A DNA stretch of 64,000 bases, taken from positions 62,001 to 126,000 of the forward strand of contig DBCS01000002.1 in the NCBI GenBank assembly GCA_002293185.1. The letters run 5' to 3'. A program made the position numbers and the translations under genes. Source of the DNA: Flavobacteriales bacterium UBA952. Its GTDB lineage: Bacteria; Bacteroidota; Bacteroidia; Flavobacteriales_D; Crocinitomicaceae. This document shows, piece by piece, positions 44,150 through 52,999 of the stretch. The stretch's first letter is position 1, and each line of letters opens with the position of its first letter. The notes under the pieces were generated by a model. That model was not told where the DNA came from and did no database searches. It was given only the letters and a program-made list of their open reading frames with translations.

Positions 44150-47100
44150 ATGAAGTTGACCTCATATCGGATTTTATGGTTTTGTGTCATGGTACTGTTC
44201 TTTGGCTTGCCAACACATGCGCAATTTCAGGGTCAAGAATTTGTACAAAACAAAGGGCAATGGCCCTCCGACGTCCAATTTTTAGCCAAAGAAGGCCCTG
44301 TCAAAATTTGGATGGGCACAGACCGTTTTTTGTATCAACTCACCGATTATTCTCATTTAGAAAAAGCGCATCACGAACACCTCCAAATAGATAACCCAAC
44401 GCTCGCCTCAAATTTTATTGAACAGCGCTTTATAGGTATAAATCTGGGCGTATCAAGCAGCGGTTATGAACCTTACGCTCATACCTATAACTTTTTCCTA
44501 GGTAAAGACCAGAACAAATGGGCTAGCAAAGTTTCAGCTTTTAAGGAGGTAAATTATCAAAATTATTATCCGGGTGTCAATTTGAAATGGCAAAATGAGA
44601 ACGGGCACTACAAATATGCTTTTGAAGTGTCGCCTGGCGCCTCAGTCAATCAAATACAATGGAAGTATACAGGCGCTCAAGAGCTCAGTATCAAAAAAGG
44701 CGCTTTGTACCTAAAAACAACAGTAGGTGAAGTCAGAGAAGAACGCCCGTATGCCTATCAAGAAATCAATGGGCAACGAAAAGAGGTCAATTGTACCTAT
44801 AACATCGCAAAAGATGGCCTTTTTCATTACGAGGTAGGAGCCTATGATCCAAATTATCCCCTAGTGATTGACCCCATATTGGTTTTTGCCACCTACAACG
44901 GAGCCGTTTCAGACAATTTTGGCATGACGGCAACCTATGGGAATGACGGTTCAGCTTATTCTGCAGGCGTTGTCTACGGTAATAATTTTCCGCTGCCAAG
45001 CCTGGCAAGTTTCGACACGAGTTCTAATTTTACTTCTATTTCGGGCAACTATGGTATAACAGATGTTTTTGTTACGCGCTTTTCTTCTGACGGAAGCACC
45101 ATGCTTTGGTCGAGTTTTTTAGGTGGAGGAGATCATCTTCAAGGAACTGAAACCGCGCATAGTTTGATCTGCGACTCGCTGAATAACCTCTATTTATTTG
45201 GAGCAACTTCAAGTTTGGATTTTCCGGTTAGCACAGGTGCGTTTCAAGCAGCTCACGCGGGCGGTACTCCAAATACCAATTTCTTCTATAACGGCATCTA
45301 CTTTGGTGCGCAGGGTTCAGATCTTTTTGTTTCGAAGCTCAGTGCTAGTGGGCAAAATCTTATGGCCAGCACCTATATTGGTGGTTCTTCCAACGATGGT
45401 GTCAACTACAGAACATTGGGCTTGCCCTATAATTCTGTCGTTGCGTATGATTCTTTAACCACCAATTACGGTGATCAATTTAGAGGAGAAATTTATTTAG
45501 ATCATAACGGTTCTGTTCTAGTTGCGAGTTGCACTAGGTCGGTAAATTTTCCGCTTCAGAATGCATTTCAAGGGGTAAAAGGTGTGGGGCAAGACGCTGT
45601 CGTTTTTCGCTTGAATCCATCTTTTTCTGCGTTGGAGTTTTCCTCCTTTTATGGCGGTAACAAAGACGATGCTGCCTATTCAGTAAAGACCGATACACTC
45701 GGGGCAATCGTTTTTGCGGGTGGAACGAGTTCAAATAACCTCATTGGTACCACTGGTGCTTATCAAAGCACCTACAATGGCGGTAAAACAGATGGTTTTG
45801 TGGCGAAGCTCAATGCCAACGGAACGTCGATAATAAAAGCGAGTTATGTCGGAACTCTAAATTACGATCAAGTATTTTTTGTGGAAATTGACCGCAATAA
45901 CCACGTTTTTTTACTAGGCCAAGCGGTAGGTGGTGGGTTTGTGGTCAACAATGCGCTGTATAGTAATCCAGGTAGTAGTCAGTTTGTTTTGAAGCTCAAT
46001 TCGGCACTCACATCTAATCTGGCTTCTACTGTCATCGGTAATGGAAGTAGTCAAATCAATATATCTCCTGCGGCCTTTTTAGTAGATATTTGTGGTAATG
46101 TTTATATATCCGGCTGGGGAGCCAATATCTTACAGTCTACGCCAATGAGCGGTATGCCCGTTTCTTCAAATGCTTTTCAATCCACAACTACCGGTTTTGA
46201 TTTTTACCTGATGGTATTACAAAACAATTTCAATGGCTTACTTTATGGCTCTTATCTGGGAGGTACTATTGCCCAAGAACACGTCGATGGCGGAACCTCT
46301 CGATTTGATAAAAACGGAGTAGTGTACCAATCCGTATGCGGGGGTTGTGGCGGGTTTTCCGATTTTCCAACTTCCTCACAAGCTTGGTCTAGCACAAATA
46401 ACAGTGCTAATTGCAATAATTTGGTCTTTAAGTTTGATTTTCAACTTATTCCGACGGCAGAATTCACCAGCTCAAACGTTCAAGGCTGTGAAGACCTGAG
46501 TGTCAATTTTCAGAATACTTCTTCCCAATGGGACTCCTATCTCTGGGACTTCGGTAACGGAGCTACCACAAGTATCGTATTTAACCCAAGTATTGTTTAT
46601 ACGGATCCTGGAACATATGAGGTGTTTTTGTATGTGACGGACAGTGTTTGTCTCATTACGGATACCGCTCAAATTCAAATTCTTGTCCTGGACTCACTTT
46701 TAATCCAGTTAAATGATACCATTAGCCTCTGTAGTTCCTTGCCTTATAGCTTGATTGCGGCAACCCAAGGAACTGCGCAGCAATTTATTTGGTCTTTAAT
46801 GAATGACCTATCCAACCCTTTAAACGCCCTTCAGGACTCGAGCATAATTATTACGCAAGGTGGCTGGTATTTTTGCCAAGTCAGTAATGGTTTTTGTTCG
46901 TTGGCGGATTCTGTTTTTGTTGCTTTTGATACCCCTATTAATGCCTCTTTTACAACTACTGATACCATTGGCTGTGCTCCTTTGAGTATTTTCTTCAACA
47001 ATTCTTCAACGCTTACGAGCGCGTATTTATGGGATTTTGGAAATGGCATGCTCGACAGTACCACTTTTGAACCAACAGTTACCTATTCCCAACCCGGGAC

Positions 47101-48190
47101 CTACACCATTTCGCTAGTTATTTCCGATACTTTATGTTTGGGTTCTGACCAAATGAGTATCCAAATTACTATTGGCCCTGCTTTGGAAGTAACTGCGCCG
47201 GAAGATATTTTACTTTGTTCATCAATTGAAACCAACATTGAACCTATTATTGTGGGCAGTCCATCGTCGGTTATTTGGTCGAGTACGGCAGCATTTCAAG
47301 ATACCCTCAACCTTAACAATCAGCCAAATCTGACACTAATAGATCCGCAAACAGGTTGGTATTATGTTCAAGTGGTCTCCTCTTTTTGTACTGCAATCGA
47401 TAGTCTTCAACTCCTTATTACCGCTGATTCGCTTGATATTTCTGGCCCAAACTTGGTTTGTTCACAAGATCCTTTTGAGCTTCTGCTCGTGGGTACTGCC
47501 AATGCGCAAAGCATCGAATGGTCCCCAACAAACTTAATTTTAGGGTCTAATGCGCTACCAACTGCAAGCGTAGCGCTGTCAGCCAGCCAGTATATTTATG
47601 TCGAGGTGCTTACCACCCAAAATTGTCTATTACAAGACTCTATTTTTGTAAATGTTTCAGCACTAGATCCATTAGCCGTAGCGGCCAGCGCAAACCCAAC
47701 TATTCTATTGCCCAATACAAGTTCTCAATTGAGTGGCTTTCCTGTTGGTACTTTTGTTTATTCTTGGACACCTGTAGCCGGACTTTCTAATCCAAATATA
47801 TCCAATCCCCAGGCTTTAATCGACCAAACCACACTTTATACGCTTACGGTTTCAGACGGCCTTTGCAGCGGTTCTGATACCGTATTAATTAAGGTTTACG
47901 ACAGCATTTGTGCTTCGCCTTTTGTTTTTATTCCGAATGCCTTCTCTCCCAATAAAGATGGAAACAATGACAAACTTTATGTCCGAGGGCCTTTCATCGA
48001 AAGTTTTGTATTCCGAGTCTATGACCGCTGGGGCGAGCTCGTGTGGGAAACAACCAACTTAACAGAAGGCTGGGACGGCACCCTCCGAGGCAAACTCCTT
48101 GACCCTGATGTCTATGACTACTATTTACAAGCAACCTGTGTCGGCGGCTTGGAGAATATCATCAAAGGGAACGTTACGCTCATTAGATAA
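44150..48190 (+). CDS. Giant secreted protein with beta-propeller-like repeats, PKD domains and CHU_C (T9SS type B) end
   Basis: A 1346-residue exported protein. Start chosen at 44150 (MKLTSYRILWFCVMVLFFG), which gives a clean signal peptide ending near THAQ; earlier in-frame ATGs add a poor extension. After the signal comes an N-terminal domain beginning FVQNKGQWPSDVQFLAKEG. SBBP-like seven-bladed repeats follow at about 230-740 (FVTRFSSDGSTMLWSSFLGG, FVSKLSASGQNLMASTYIGG, FVAKLNANGTSIIKASYVG). Two PKD domains sit near 770-850 and 930-1010 (YLWDFGNG in both). The CHU_C domain is at about 1260-1346 (FIPNAFSPNKDGNNDKLYV, FRVYDRWGELVWET, GWDGTLRGK). It is probably a cell-surface or shed adhesin. 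It stands alone and is followed by a gene remnant. Confidence 0.88.
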   Translation: MKLTSYRILWFCVMVLFFGLPTHAQFQGQEFVQNKGQWPSDVQFLAKEGPVKIWMGTDRFLYQLTDYSHLEKAHHEHLQIDNPTLASNFIEQRFIGINLGVSSSGYEPYAHTYNFFLGKDQNKWASKVSAFKEVNYQNYYPGVNLKWQNENGHYKYAFEVSPGASVNQIQWKYTGAQELSIKKGALYLKTTVGEVREERPYAYQEINGQRKEVNCTYNIAKDGLFHYEVGAYDPNYPLVIDPILVFATYNGAVSDNFGMTATYGNDGSAYSAGVVYGNNFPLPSLASFDTSSNFTSISGNYGITDVFVTRFSSDGSTMLWSSFLGGGDHLQGTETAHSLICDSLNNLYLFGATSSLDFPVSTGAFQAAHAGGTPNTNFFYNGIYFGAQGSDLFVSKLSASGQNLMASTYIGGSSNDGVNYRTLGLPYNSVVAYDSLTTNYGDQFRGEIYLDHNGSVLVASCTRSVNFPLQNAFQGVKGVGQDAVVFRLNPSFSALEFSSFYGGNKDDAAYSVKTDTLGAIVFAGGTSSNNLIGTTGAYQSTYNGGKTDGFVAKLNANGTSIIKASYVGTLNYDQVFFVEIDRNNHVFLLGQAVGGGFVVNNALYSNPGSSQFVLKLNSALTSNLASTVIGNGSSQINISPAAFLVDICGNVYISGWGANILQSTPMSGMPVSSNAFQSTTTGFDFYLMVLQNNFNGLLYGSYLGGTIAQEHVDGGTSRFDKNGVVYQSVCGGCGGFSDFPTSSQAWSSTNNSANCNNLVFKFDFQLIPTAEFTSSNVQGCEDLSVNFQNTSSQWDSYLWDFGNGATTSIVFNPSIVYTDPGTYEVFLYVTDSVCLITDTAQIQILVLDSLLIQLNDTISLCSSLPYSLIAATQGTAQQFIWSLMNDLSNPLNALQDSSIIITQGGWYFCQVSNGFCSLADSVFVAFDTPINASFTTTDTIGCAPLSIFFNNSSTLTSAYLWDFGNGMLDSTTFEPTVTYSQPGTYTISLVISDTLCLGSDQMSIQITIGPALEVTAPEDILLCSSIETNIEPIIVGSPSSVIWSSTAAFQDTLNLNNQPNLTLIDPQTGWYYVQVVSSFCTAIDSLQLLITADSLDISGPNLVCSQDPFELLLVGTANAQSIEWSPTNLILGSNALPTASVALSASQYIYVEVLTTQNCLLQDSIFVNVSALDPLAVAASANPTILLPNTSSQLSGFPVGTFVYSWTPVAGLSNPNISNPQALIDQTTLYTLTVSDGLCSGSDTVLIKVYDSICASPFVFIPNAFSPNKDGNNDKLYVRGPFIESFVFRVYDRWGELVWETTNLTEGWDGTLRGKLLDPDVYDYYLQATCVGGLENIIKGNVTLIR

Positions 48191-48222
48191 AAACATGAAA
48201 AAAATCATCACACCAAGCATGA

Positions 48223-48414
48223 AAAATATCTTTTTGGATTGCATTTGCTTATTCCAATGATGGAGTGAGTTCTGCGCTCATTTCGCTGCCTTTGCGCTAC
48301 ATGCACACTACCGTAGAAACGGTGCAAAAAGAGGATGTAGAAAATTGCATACGCCTCATTTATGCTGCGCTATTGCGCCTAAAAGCAGGACAAGATTTCA
48401 GAACCTTGAAATAG
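48223..48414 (+). pseudogene. Remnant of an M42 family aminopeptidase gene (C-terminal end only)
   Basis: No start codon fits, but the frame from 48241 reads AFAYSNDGVSSALISLP, then LRYMHTTVETVQKEDVEN, and ends with a TAG at 48412-48414. This matches the end of M42 (FrvX/glutamyl aminopeptidase-like) enzymes, including the last metal-ligand His in RYMHT. About 300 N-terminal residues are missing. In this frame a stop at 48220-48222 bounds the remnant. The ATG at 48194 begins only a 21-codon frame that ends before the motif. The piece sits in the 249-base gap between the CHU_C gene and the S4 gene; the rest of that gap holds only a T-run at 48420-48429 and no other feature. Confidence 0.75.
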
Positions 48415-48439
48415 GTTGATTTTTTTTTTGGAGCGCTGT

Positions 48440-48646
48440 TTAGATCAATTTGATCTGAAGATCATCTATTTCGATGAGGTCTCCGCTGATGAGTTTAGCA
48501 CGCTTGCGCAATTCTTGCTCACCGTTTCTAAGAACGTAGCCTTCTTCCACAATTGCTTTTGCGTGGCCTCCTGTTTCGGCGATTCCTAGTGCTTTGAGTA
48601 AGCCAATTAGTTCGATGTAAGGGCCGTTGATCTGAAATTCTTGCAT
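48440..48646 (-). CDS. S4-domain RNA-binding protein (YbcJ-like)
   Basis: A 68-residue protein that is almost entirely one S4 RNA-binding fold. Motifs are PYIELIGLLKALGIAETGGHAKAIVEEGYVLRNGE, with the usual Gly-rich turn, and a final strand SGDLIEIDDLQIKLI. Such single-domain proteins bind structured RNA, and some associate with ribosomes; the target is unknown. It lies 1 base downstream of folD on the same strand, so it is probably co-transcribed from the folD promoter. Confidence 0.87.
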   Translation of the reverse strand: MQEFQINGPYIELIGLLKALGIAETGGHAKAIVEEGYVLRNGEQELRKRAKLISGDLIEIDDLQIKLI

Positions 48647-48647
48647 C

Positions 48648-49526
48648 TTATTTGCCTTTGAGCTCCATGGCTTTGAGTGTGTTCATCATGAGTGAGGCAA
48701 TAGTCATGGGGCCAACCCCGCCGGGTACCGGTGTAATGAAGCTGGCCTTCGGAGCAACTTCGTCAAAATGAACATCGCCCACAAGCCTCCAGCCGCGCTC
48801 TCGGCTTGGGTCTTCTACGCGGGTAGTACCTACATCGATGATGACAACACCATCTTTGACCATATCTGCAGTTACAAAATTAGGTTTCCCGATTGCTGCA
48901 ATAATGATGTCGGCCTCTTTGCAAATGGTTTTGAGGTTGCGCGTTTTGGAATGTGCTAGCGTTACCGTACAATTCCCTGGGTTGCTGTTTCTGCCCAGCA
49001 TAATAGAAAGTGGGGTCCCAACGATATTGCTGCGACCGATTACCAGACAATTTTTACCCTCAGTAGGAATAGCATTGCGGCGCATGAGTTCTAATATACC
49101 GGCTGGTGTGGCGGGTAAAAAACCAGGAAGGTTTAAGATCATGTTGCCAATGTTTCGCGGGTGAAATCCGTCGACATCTTTTTTAGGATCTATTGCTTGG
49201 GTAATTTTTAGTTCGTCGATATGTTTAGGCAGGGGCAATTGAACAATGAAACCATCAATGCTGCGATCTTGGTTGAGGCTTTCGACTTTTTCTAAAAGGA
49301 TGTCCTCGGGTACCGTTTCGTCGTATCGTATAAGAGTACTTTCAAAACCGATGGCCTCGCACGCCTTGACTTTAGAAGTGACATAAGATACAGACCCTCC
49401 ATCATTACCCACTAGAATTGCAGCAAGATGCGGTATTTTTTGACCGGCATCTTTGCGCAATTGCACAGCTGCTTTTAGTTCTTCTTGAATTTGAGCTGCG
49501 GTGGCTCTTCCGTCGAGTAATATCAT
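48648..49526 (-). CDS. folD: Bifunctional methylene-THF dehydrogenase / methenyl-THF cyclohydrolase
   Basis: Interconverts 5,10-methylene-THF and 10-formyl-THF using NADP, feeding purine and formyl-Met synthesis. Start at the ATG at 49526 (MILLDGRATAAQIQEEL), giving 292 residues, normal for FolD; the frame upstream to 49655 overlaps the divergent gene and is not coding. Motifs: SYVTSKVKACEAIGFES with the catalytic Lys, FIVQLPLPKH, DPKKDVDGFHP, VIGRSNIVGTPLSIML and PVPGGVGPMTIA. A TATCTTTG element lies 14 bases upstream. Members of the folate pathway (folB) are not clustered with it. Confidence 0.95.
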   Translation of the reverse strand: MILLDGRATAAQIQEELKAAVQLRKDAGQKIPHLAAILVGNDGGSVSYVTSKVKACEAIGFESTLIRYDETVPEDILLEKVESLNQDRSIDGFIVQLPLPKHIDELKITQAIDPKKDVDGFHPRNIGNMILNLPGFLPATPAGILELMRRNAIPTEGKNCLVIGRSNIVGTPLSIMLGRNSNPGNCTVTLAHSKTRNLKTICKEADIIIAAIGKPNFVTADMVKDGVVIIDVGTTRVEDPSRERGWRLVGDVHFDEVAPKASFITPVPGGVGPMTIASLMMNTLKAMELKGK

Positions 49527-49540
49527 TCTTGTCTTTTTTA

Positions 49541-49548
49541 CAAAGATA
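49541..49548 (-). promoter_or_regulatory. Candidate folD promoter, -7 element TATCTTTG
   Basis: Exact TAnnTTTG match on the minus strand (CAAAGATA on plus), 14 bases before the folD ATG. The leader would be about 11 bases. It is 28 bases from the divergent plus-strand element at 49577-49584. Confidence 0.6.
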
Positions 49549-49576
49549 CAAAGAAGCGCGGTGGCTGCAAATCCTG

Positions 49577-49584
49577 TATCTTTG
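49577..49584 (+). promoter_or_regulatory. Candidate promoter of the bshA operon, -7 element TATCTTTG
   Basis: Exact TAnnTTTG match 5 bases before an ATG at 49590 and 14 bases before the in-frame ATG at 49599. The second is preferred because it starts a clean signal peptide. It would drive the barrel protein, bshA, elbB and meaB. Confidence 0.6.
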
Positions 49585-49598
49585 TACAAATGATCAAT

Positions 49599-50174
49599 AT
49601 GAATAAATTTATCTTCATTTTCGCATTTTTTGCGTCCGTGCCAACACATTCGCAACTGAGTTACATGGGTTCTGAACTCGGTCTTGAACCCTACGTTGGT
49701 TTCTCTAATATGGGTGGTGCCGTTGGCGGTGAACTCAAATATGCAGCAAGGCTTTCTGAAAATTTACTCGTCGGGCCTTCGCTGCGTGTGCAGCGCACCT
49801 GGGCAAATAACCTCGGTGTACAAAGCCAAATGACCACTTGGGGCGGCGGTGTTTTTGCACATTATCGCTATCAAGACCTCATTTTTGGCGGTGTTGAATT
49901 TCAATACCTCAAAAGTCCGTTTAGTTTTGTAAATCCTTTAGAAGTAGTGAGGCCGTGGTCTCCAACACTCATGGTTGGCGGTGGATTTTACCTCAAACTT
50001 ACCGATAAAGTCCGTTTAAATGCAGCCCTATTTTACGACGTCATTAATGCTCCGAATAGTCCGTTTAGAAGCAGTTACACTTTTCAAATTAAAAATGAAT
50101 TTGGCCAAGTAGTCCGCATTTTGCCAATCATTTACAGACTCACATTTTTTATCCCATTAGATCAACACGAATGA
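49599..50174 (+). CDS. Small outer membrane beta-barrel protein, unknown function
   Basis: A 191-residue exported protein started at the ATG at 49599 (MNKFIFIFAFFASVPTHSQ signal peptide); an ATG three codons upstream would be almost leaderless. The mature part has alternating hydrophobic/polar strands with Gly-rich turns (GFSNMGGAVGGELKY, LMVGGGFYLKLTDKVRLNAALFYD) and ends with YRLTFFIPLDQHE, a pattern of an eight-strand porin-like barrel. I recognise no specific family. The stop overlaps the bshA ATG (ATGA), so it is the first gene of a coupled operon. Confidence 0.7.
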   Translation: MNKFIFIFAFFASVPTHSQLSYMGSELGLEPYVGFSNMGGAVGGELKYAARLSENLLVGPSLRVQRTWANNLGVQSQMTTWGGGVFAHYRYQDLIFGGVEFQYLKSPFSFVNPLEVVRPWSPTLMVGGGFYLKLTDKVRLNAALFYDVINAPNSPFRSSYTFQIKNEFGQVVRILPIIYRLTFFIPLDQHE

Positions 50175-51298
50175 AAATAGGTATTGTCCTTTATCCCACT
50201 TTTGGTGGCAGTGGCGTTGTTGCTACAGAGCTCGGAAAAGCTTTGGCTTCCAAAGGTCATGAAATTCATTTCATTACCTATTCACAACCTGTACGCTTGG
50301 GTTCCTTTAGAGAAAACATTTATTACCACGAAGTATCTATTACCGATTACCCACTTTTTGATTTTCAGCCCTACGAAACCCAACTTGCCAGCAAAATGGT
50401 CGATGTTGTGAAGTACGAAAAAATCGATATTTTGCACGTGCATTATGCTATTCCGCATGCTTCTGCTGCATTTATGGCCCAACAAATTCTAAAAGCAGAG
50501 GGCATCTATATTCCGTTTGTAACGACCCTACACGGCACCGACATTACCCTAGTAGGTAAAGATCCTTCTTTTGAACCCGTCATTACATTTTGTATCAATC
50601 AGTCCGATGCGGTCACGGCTGTTTCTGAAAGCCTTAAGCAAGACACCTTGGCTCATTTTAAGGTAACAAACGAGATTCAAGTTATACCGAATTTTGTACC
50701 TCCCCATCCTCCACAAGGAACACAAAGAGCTTATATCCGAAGTAAATATGCCAATGATGAGCAGGCTATACTTTGTCATATCTCCAATTTTAGGCCAGTA
50801 AAACGAACAGAAGATGTCATTCGTATTTTTGCTAAGGTTCGCGCCCAAAAAGATTGTAAACTCATATTAGTAGGCGATGGCCCCGACCGTTATGCCTGCG
50901 AACGCTTGTGCCGTGAACTCCATTTGTGTAACGATGTTATTTTTTTAGGAAAAGTACGAGACACCGTTCATGTTTTGGAAATTGTCGATGTATTTCTATT
51001 GCCATCAGAGACGGAAAGTTTTGGTTTGGCAGCACTAGAAGCGATGGCTGTGGGTGTGCCCGTTGTATCTTCGAATACCGGAGGTATTCCAGAAGTGAAC
51101 AAACACGGTATATCTGGCTATCTTGCCGATGTTGGGCAAACAGACCAAATGGCCGAACAGGTTTTGGCAATTTTAGAGCCCGCTCATTTGCCTCAAATGA
51201 AAGAAGGAGCCTTGCGCACTTCGCAAAATTTCAGTTTAATGGCAATCTTACCACAATACGAAGAATTATACCGTAAATTAGTTCAAAAAAAGGCATGA
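50171..51298 (+). CDS. bshA: N-acetyl-alpha-D-glucosaminyl L-malate synthase BshA (bacillithiol biosynthesis)
   Basis: Family 4 glycosyltransferase that joins GlcNAc from UDP-GlcNAc to L-malate, the first step of bacillithiol synthesis. The 375-residue protein shows the BshA N-terminus GIVLYPTFGGSGVVATELG, FITYSQPVRLGSF, and DILHVHYAIPHASAAFMA. The GT-B donor site follows: HISNFRPVKRTEDVIRIF, LVGDGPDRYACERL, and LPSETESFGLAALEAMAVGVP with the conserved Glu pair. Such a gene argues for bacillithiol as the low-molecular-weight thiol here. bshB and bshC are not in the window. It overlaps its neighbours on both sides by 4 bases. Confidence 0.93.
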   Translation: MKIGIVLYPTFGGSGVVATELGKALASKGHEIHFITYSQPVRLGSFRENIYYHEVSITDYPLFDFQPYETQLASKMVDVVKYEKIDILHVHYAIPHASAAFMAQQILKAEGIYIPFVTTLHGTDITLVGKDPSFEPVITFCINQSDAVTAVSESLKQDTLAHFKVTNEIQVIPNFVPPHPPQGTQRAYIRSKYANDEQAILCHISNFRPVKRTEDVIRIFAKVRAQKDCKLILVGDGPDRYACERLCRELHLCNDVIFLGKVRDTVHVLEIVDVFLLPSETESFGLAALEAMAVGVPVVSSNTGGIPEVNKHGISGYLADVGQTDQMAEQVLAILEPAHLPQMKEGALRTSQNFSLMAILPQYEELYRKLVQKKA

Positions 51299-51981
51299 AA
51301 ATCGGTGTTTTATTATCCGGAGCAGGCGTCTACGATGGCGCAGAAATTCACGAATCTGTCTTAACGCTGCTCGAAATTGAAAAGCTAGGTTATGAGGCGG
51401 TTTGTATTGGCGTAGATGCACCCCAGCACCATGTCATCAATCACCTAAATGGAGAAGAAGAAACTGCTCCTAGAAACATGCTGCAAGAAGCTGCGCGCAT
51501 TGCACGAGGCAACATAATTGAAATCAGTAAGGTTTTTCCAGCAGATATCGATGCGCTCGTTATTCCGGGTGGCTTTGGTAGTGCCAAGAACTTTTCTTCC
51601 TGGGCCTTTGAGGGTGCAAATGGCCAAATTAGGCCAGACGTCAAGCTCTTATTGGTGAATATGTACAATGTTGGAAAGCCGATTGTTGCCTTGTGTGTGA
51701 GCCCGGTGCTTTTGGCGCTTGCATTTGAAGATATGGCCATTGGTCAGCAACTAACTATAGGTAGTACTACTGCAACTTCTCCATATAGCATATCCGATTT
51801 TCAAGCGGGCTTGCAAGCGAAAGGTGCGCAAACACCAGATTGCAGCATTCAAGAAATATGTATCGATGCATCCAATCGCATTATTACTGCACCTTGTTAC
51901 ATGTTAGAGGCCAGCTTACCTGAACTTCAACAGAATATCCATCAAGCTATTTTAGCTCTTCAACAACTCCTTGAAGCCTGA
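51295..51981 (+). CDS. elbB: ElbB-type DJ-1/PfpI-superfamily glyoxalase-like protein
   Basis: A 228-residue cytosolic protein of the ElbB branch. Motifs: VLLSGAGVYDGAEIHESVLTLLEIE, HHVINHLNGEE, ALVIPGGFGSAKN, and VALCVSPVLLA where the Cys is the expected nucleophile at the elbow. E. coli ElbB has weak glyoxalase activity; its physiological substrate is unclear. Placed directly between bshA and meaB with 4-base and 11-base overlaps, it could handle reactive aldehydes together with the bacillithiol pathway, but that is inference. Confidence 0.9.
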   Translation: MKIGVLLSGAGVYDGAEIHESVLTLLEIEKLGYEAVCIGVDAPQHHVINHLNGEEETAPRNMLQEAARIARGNIIEISKVFPADIDALVIPGGFGSAKNFSSWAFEGANGQIRPDVKLLLVNMYNVGKPIVALCVSPVLLALAFEDMAIGQQLTIGSTTATSPYSISDFQAGLQAKGAQTPDCSIQEICIDASNRIITAPCYMLEASLPELQQNIHQAILALQQLLEA

Positions 51982-52999
51982 GCAGACACATATTGAAAGC
52001 TGGCTTGCAGCACGTAAGTCTCAACGCGCGGCGCGCAATGAAGCTGCCTTGCTGGAAGGTATTCAAAAAGGTTCGCGTTCAGCCCTCGGACAAGCAATCA
52101 CACTCATCGAAAGCACGAAGTCTTCCGATCAAGCGCTTGCCCATCTCCTGCTCAGGGCTTTACCGCAAGCAACCCAATTGGCAAAGCGAATTGGCATTAC
52201 TGGTGTTCCGGGCGTCGGGAAAAGCACATTTATTGAAAACTTTGGATTGCAATTAGTGGCTCAAGGTCATAAAGTTGCAGTTCTGGCCATTGACCCTTCT
52301 TCTTCACGCACAGGAGGAAGTATACTCGGCGACAAAACCCGCATGGAACGCCTTTCTCAAGAACCCAATGTGTTCATCAGACCAAGTGCAGCAGGCCGTA
52401 CGCTCGGGGGTGTTGCCAAAAATACACGCCAAGCTATTGCACTTTGCGAGGCGGCAGGTTATGATATTATTCTTGTAGAAACCGTAGGGGTTGGGCAGTC
52501 AGAAACGCTTGTCCACGGCATGGTTGACTTCTTTTTACTCTTGATGCTCGCTGGGGCTGGTGATGAACTACAAGGGATTAAGCGCGGTATTATGGAACTT
52601 GCCGATACTATTGTGATCAATAAAGCCGATGGAGCCAATGAAGTTGCTGCCAAAGCCGCACGTTCTGAATATGCAGGTGCCATACATGTATTCAGTCAAA
52701 GGCCTGACGACTGGCAGCCGCGGGTACTGTGCGCATCTGGATTAAACGGAACAGGCCTCACAGAACTTTGGTCTCAGATAGAAGCCTTTTTTGTCCATAT
52801 GCAGCTCAATGGTGCTTTGCAACACAAACGTAAAGAACAAGAGTTATTGTTATTTGAACAGTTACTTCAGGATGTTTTACAACAACAGTTTTTTACAAAT
52901 GCGGATAAAATAGCGCATTACAAGCGTCTCAAACAAGAATTGAGTCAAGGAAAGTTGCTTGCTTATGAAGCCCTATCGGTTTTGTTTGTGGAAGATTAA
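51971..52999 (+). CDS. meaB: Methylmalonyl-CoA mutase-associated GTPase MeaB
   Basis: G3E-type GTPase chaperone that loads and protects adenosylcobalamin in methylmalonyl-CoA mutase. The 342-residue protein starts with a TTG at 51971 that overlaps the elbB stop by 11 bases; no better start is seen. Motifs: Walker A GVPGVGKST (Gly78-Thr86), AIDPSSSRTGGSILGDKTRM, ETVGVGQSE, VVINKADG. A C-terminal helical dimerisation arm follows. The mutase itself is not in the window. With the biotin carboxylase at 33.5 kb it fits a propionyl-CoA to succinyl-CoA route. Its TAA overlaps the stop of the convergent CotH gene by 4 bases. Confidence 0.93.
   Translation: MKPEQTHIESWLAARKSQRAARNEAALLEGIQKGSRSALGQAITLIESTKSSDQALAHLLLRALPQATQLAKRIGITGVPGVGKSTFIENFGLQLVAQGHKVAVLAIDPSSSRTGGSILGDKTRMERLSQEPNVFIRPSAAGRTLGGVAKNTRQAIALCEAAGYDIILVETVGVGQSETLVHGMVDFFLLLMLAGAGDELQGIKRGIMELADTIVINKADGANEVAAKAARSEYAGAIHVFSQRPDDWQPRVLCASGLNGTGLTELWSQIEAFFVHMQLNGALQHKRKEQELLLFEQLLQDVLQQQFFTNADKIAHYKRLKQELSQGKLLAYEALSVLFVED

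Noticed and set aside
48420..48429. Run of ten T as a terminator
   Set aside because: No GC-rich inverted repeat stands next to it on either side, only a short AGCGCT.
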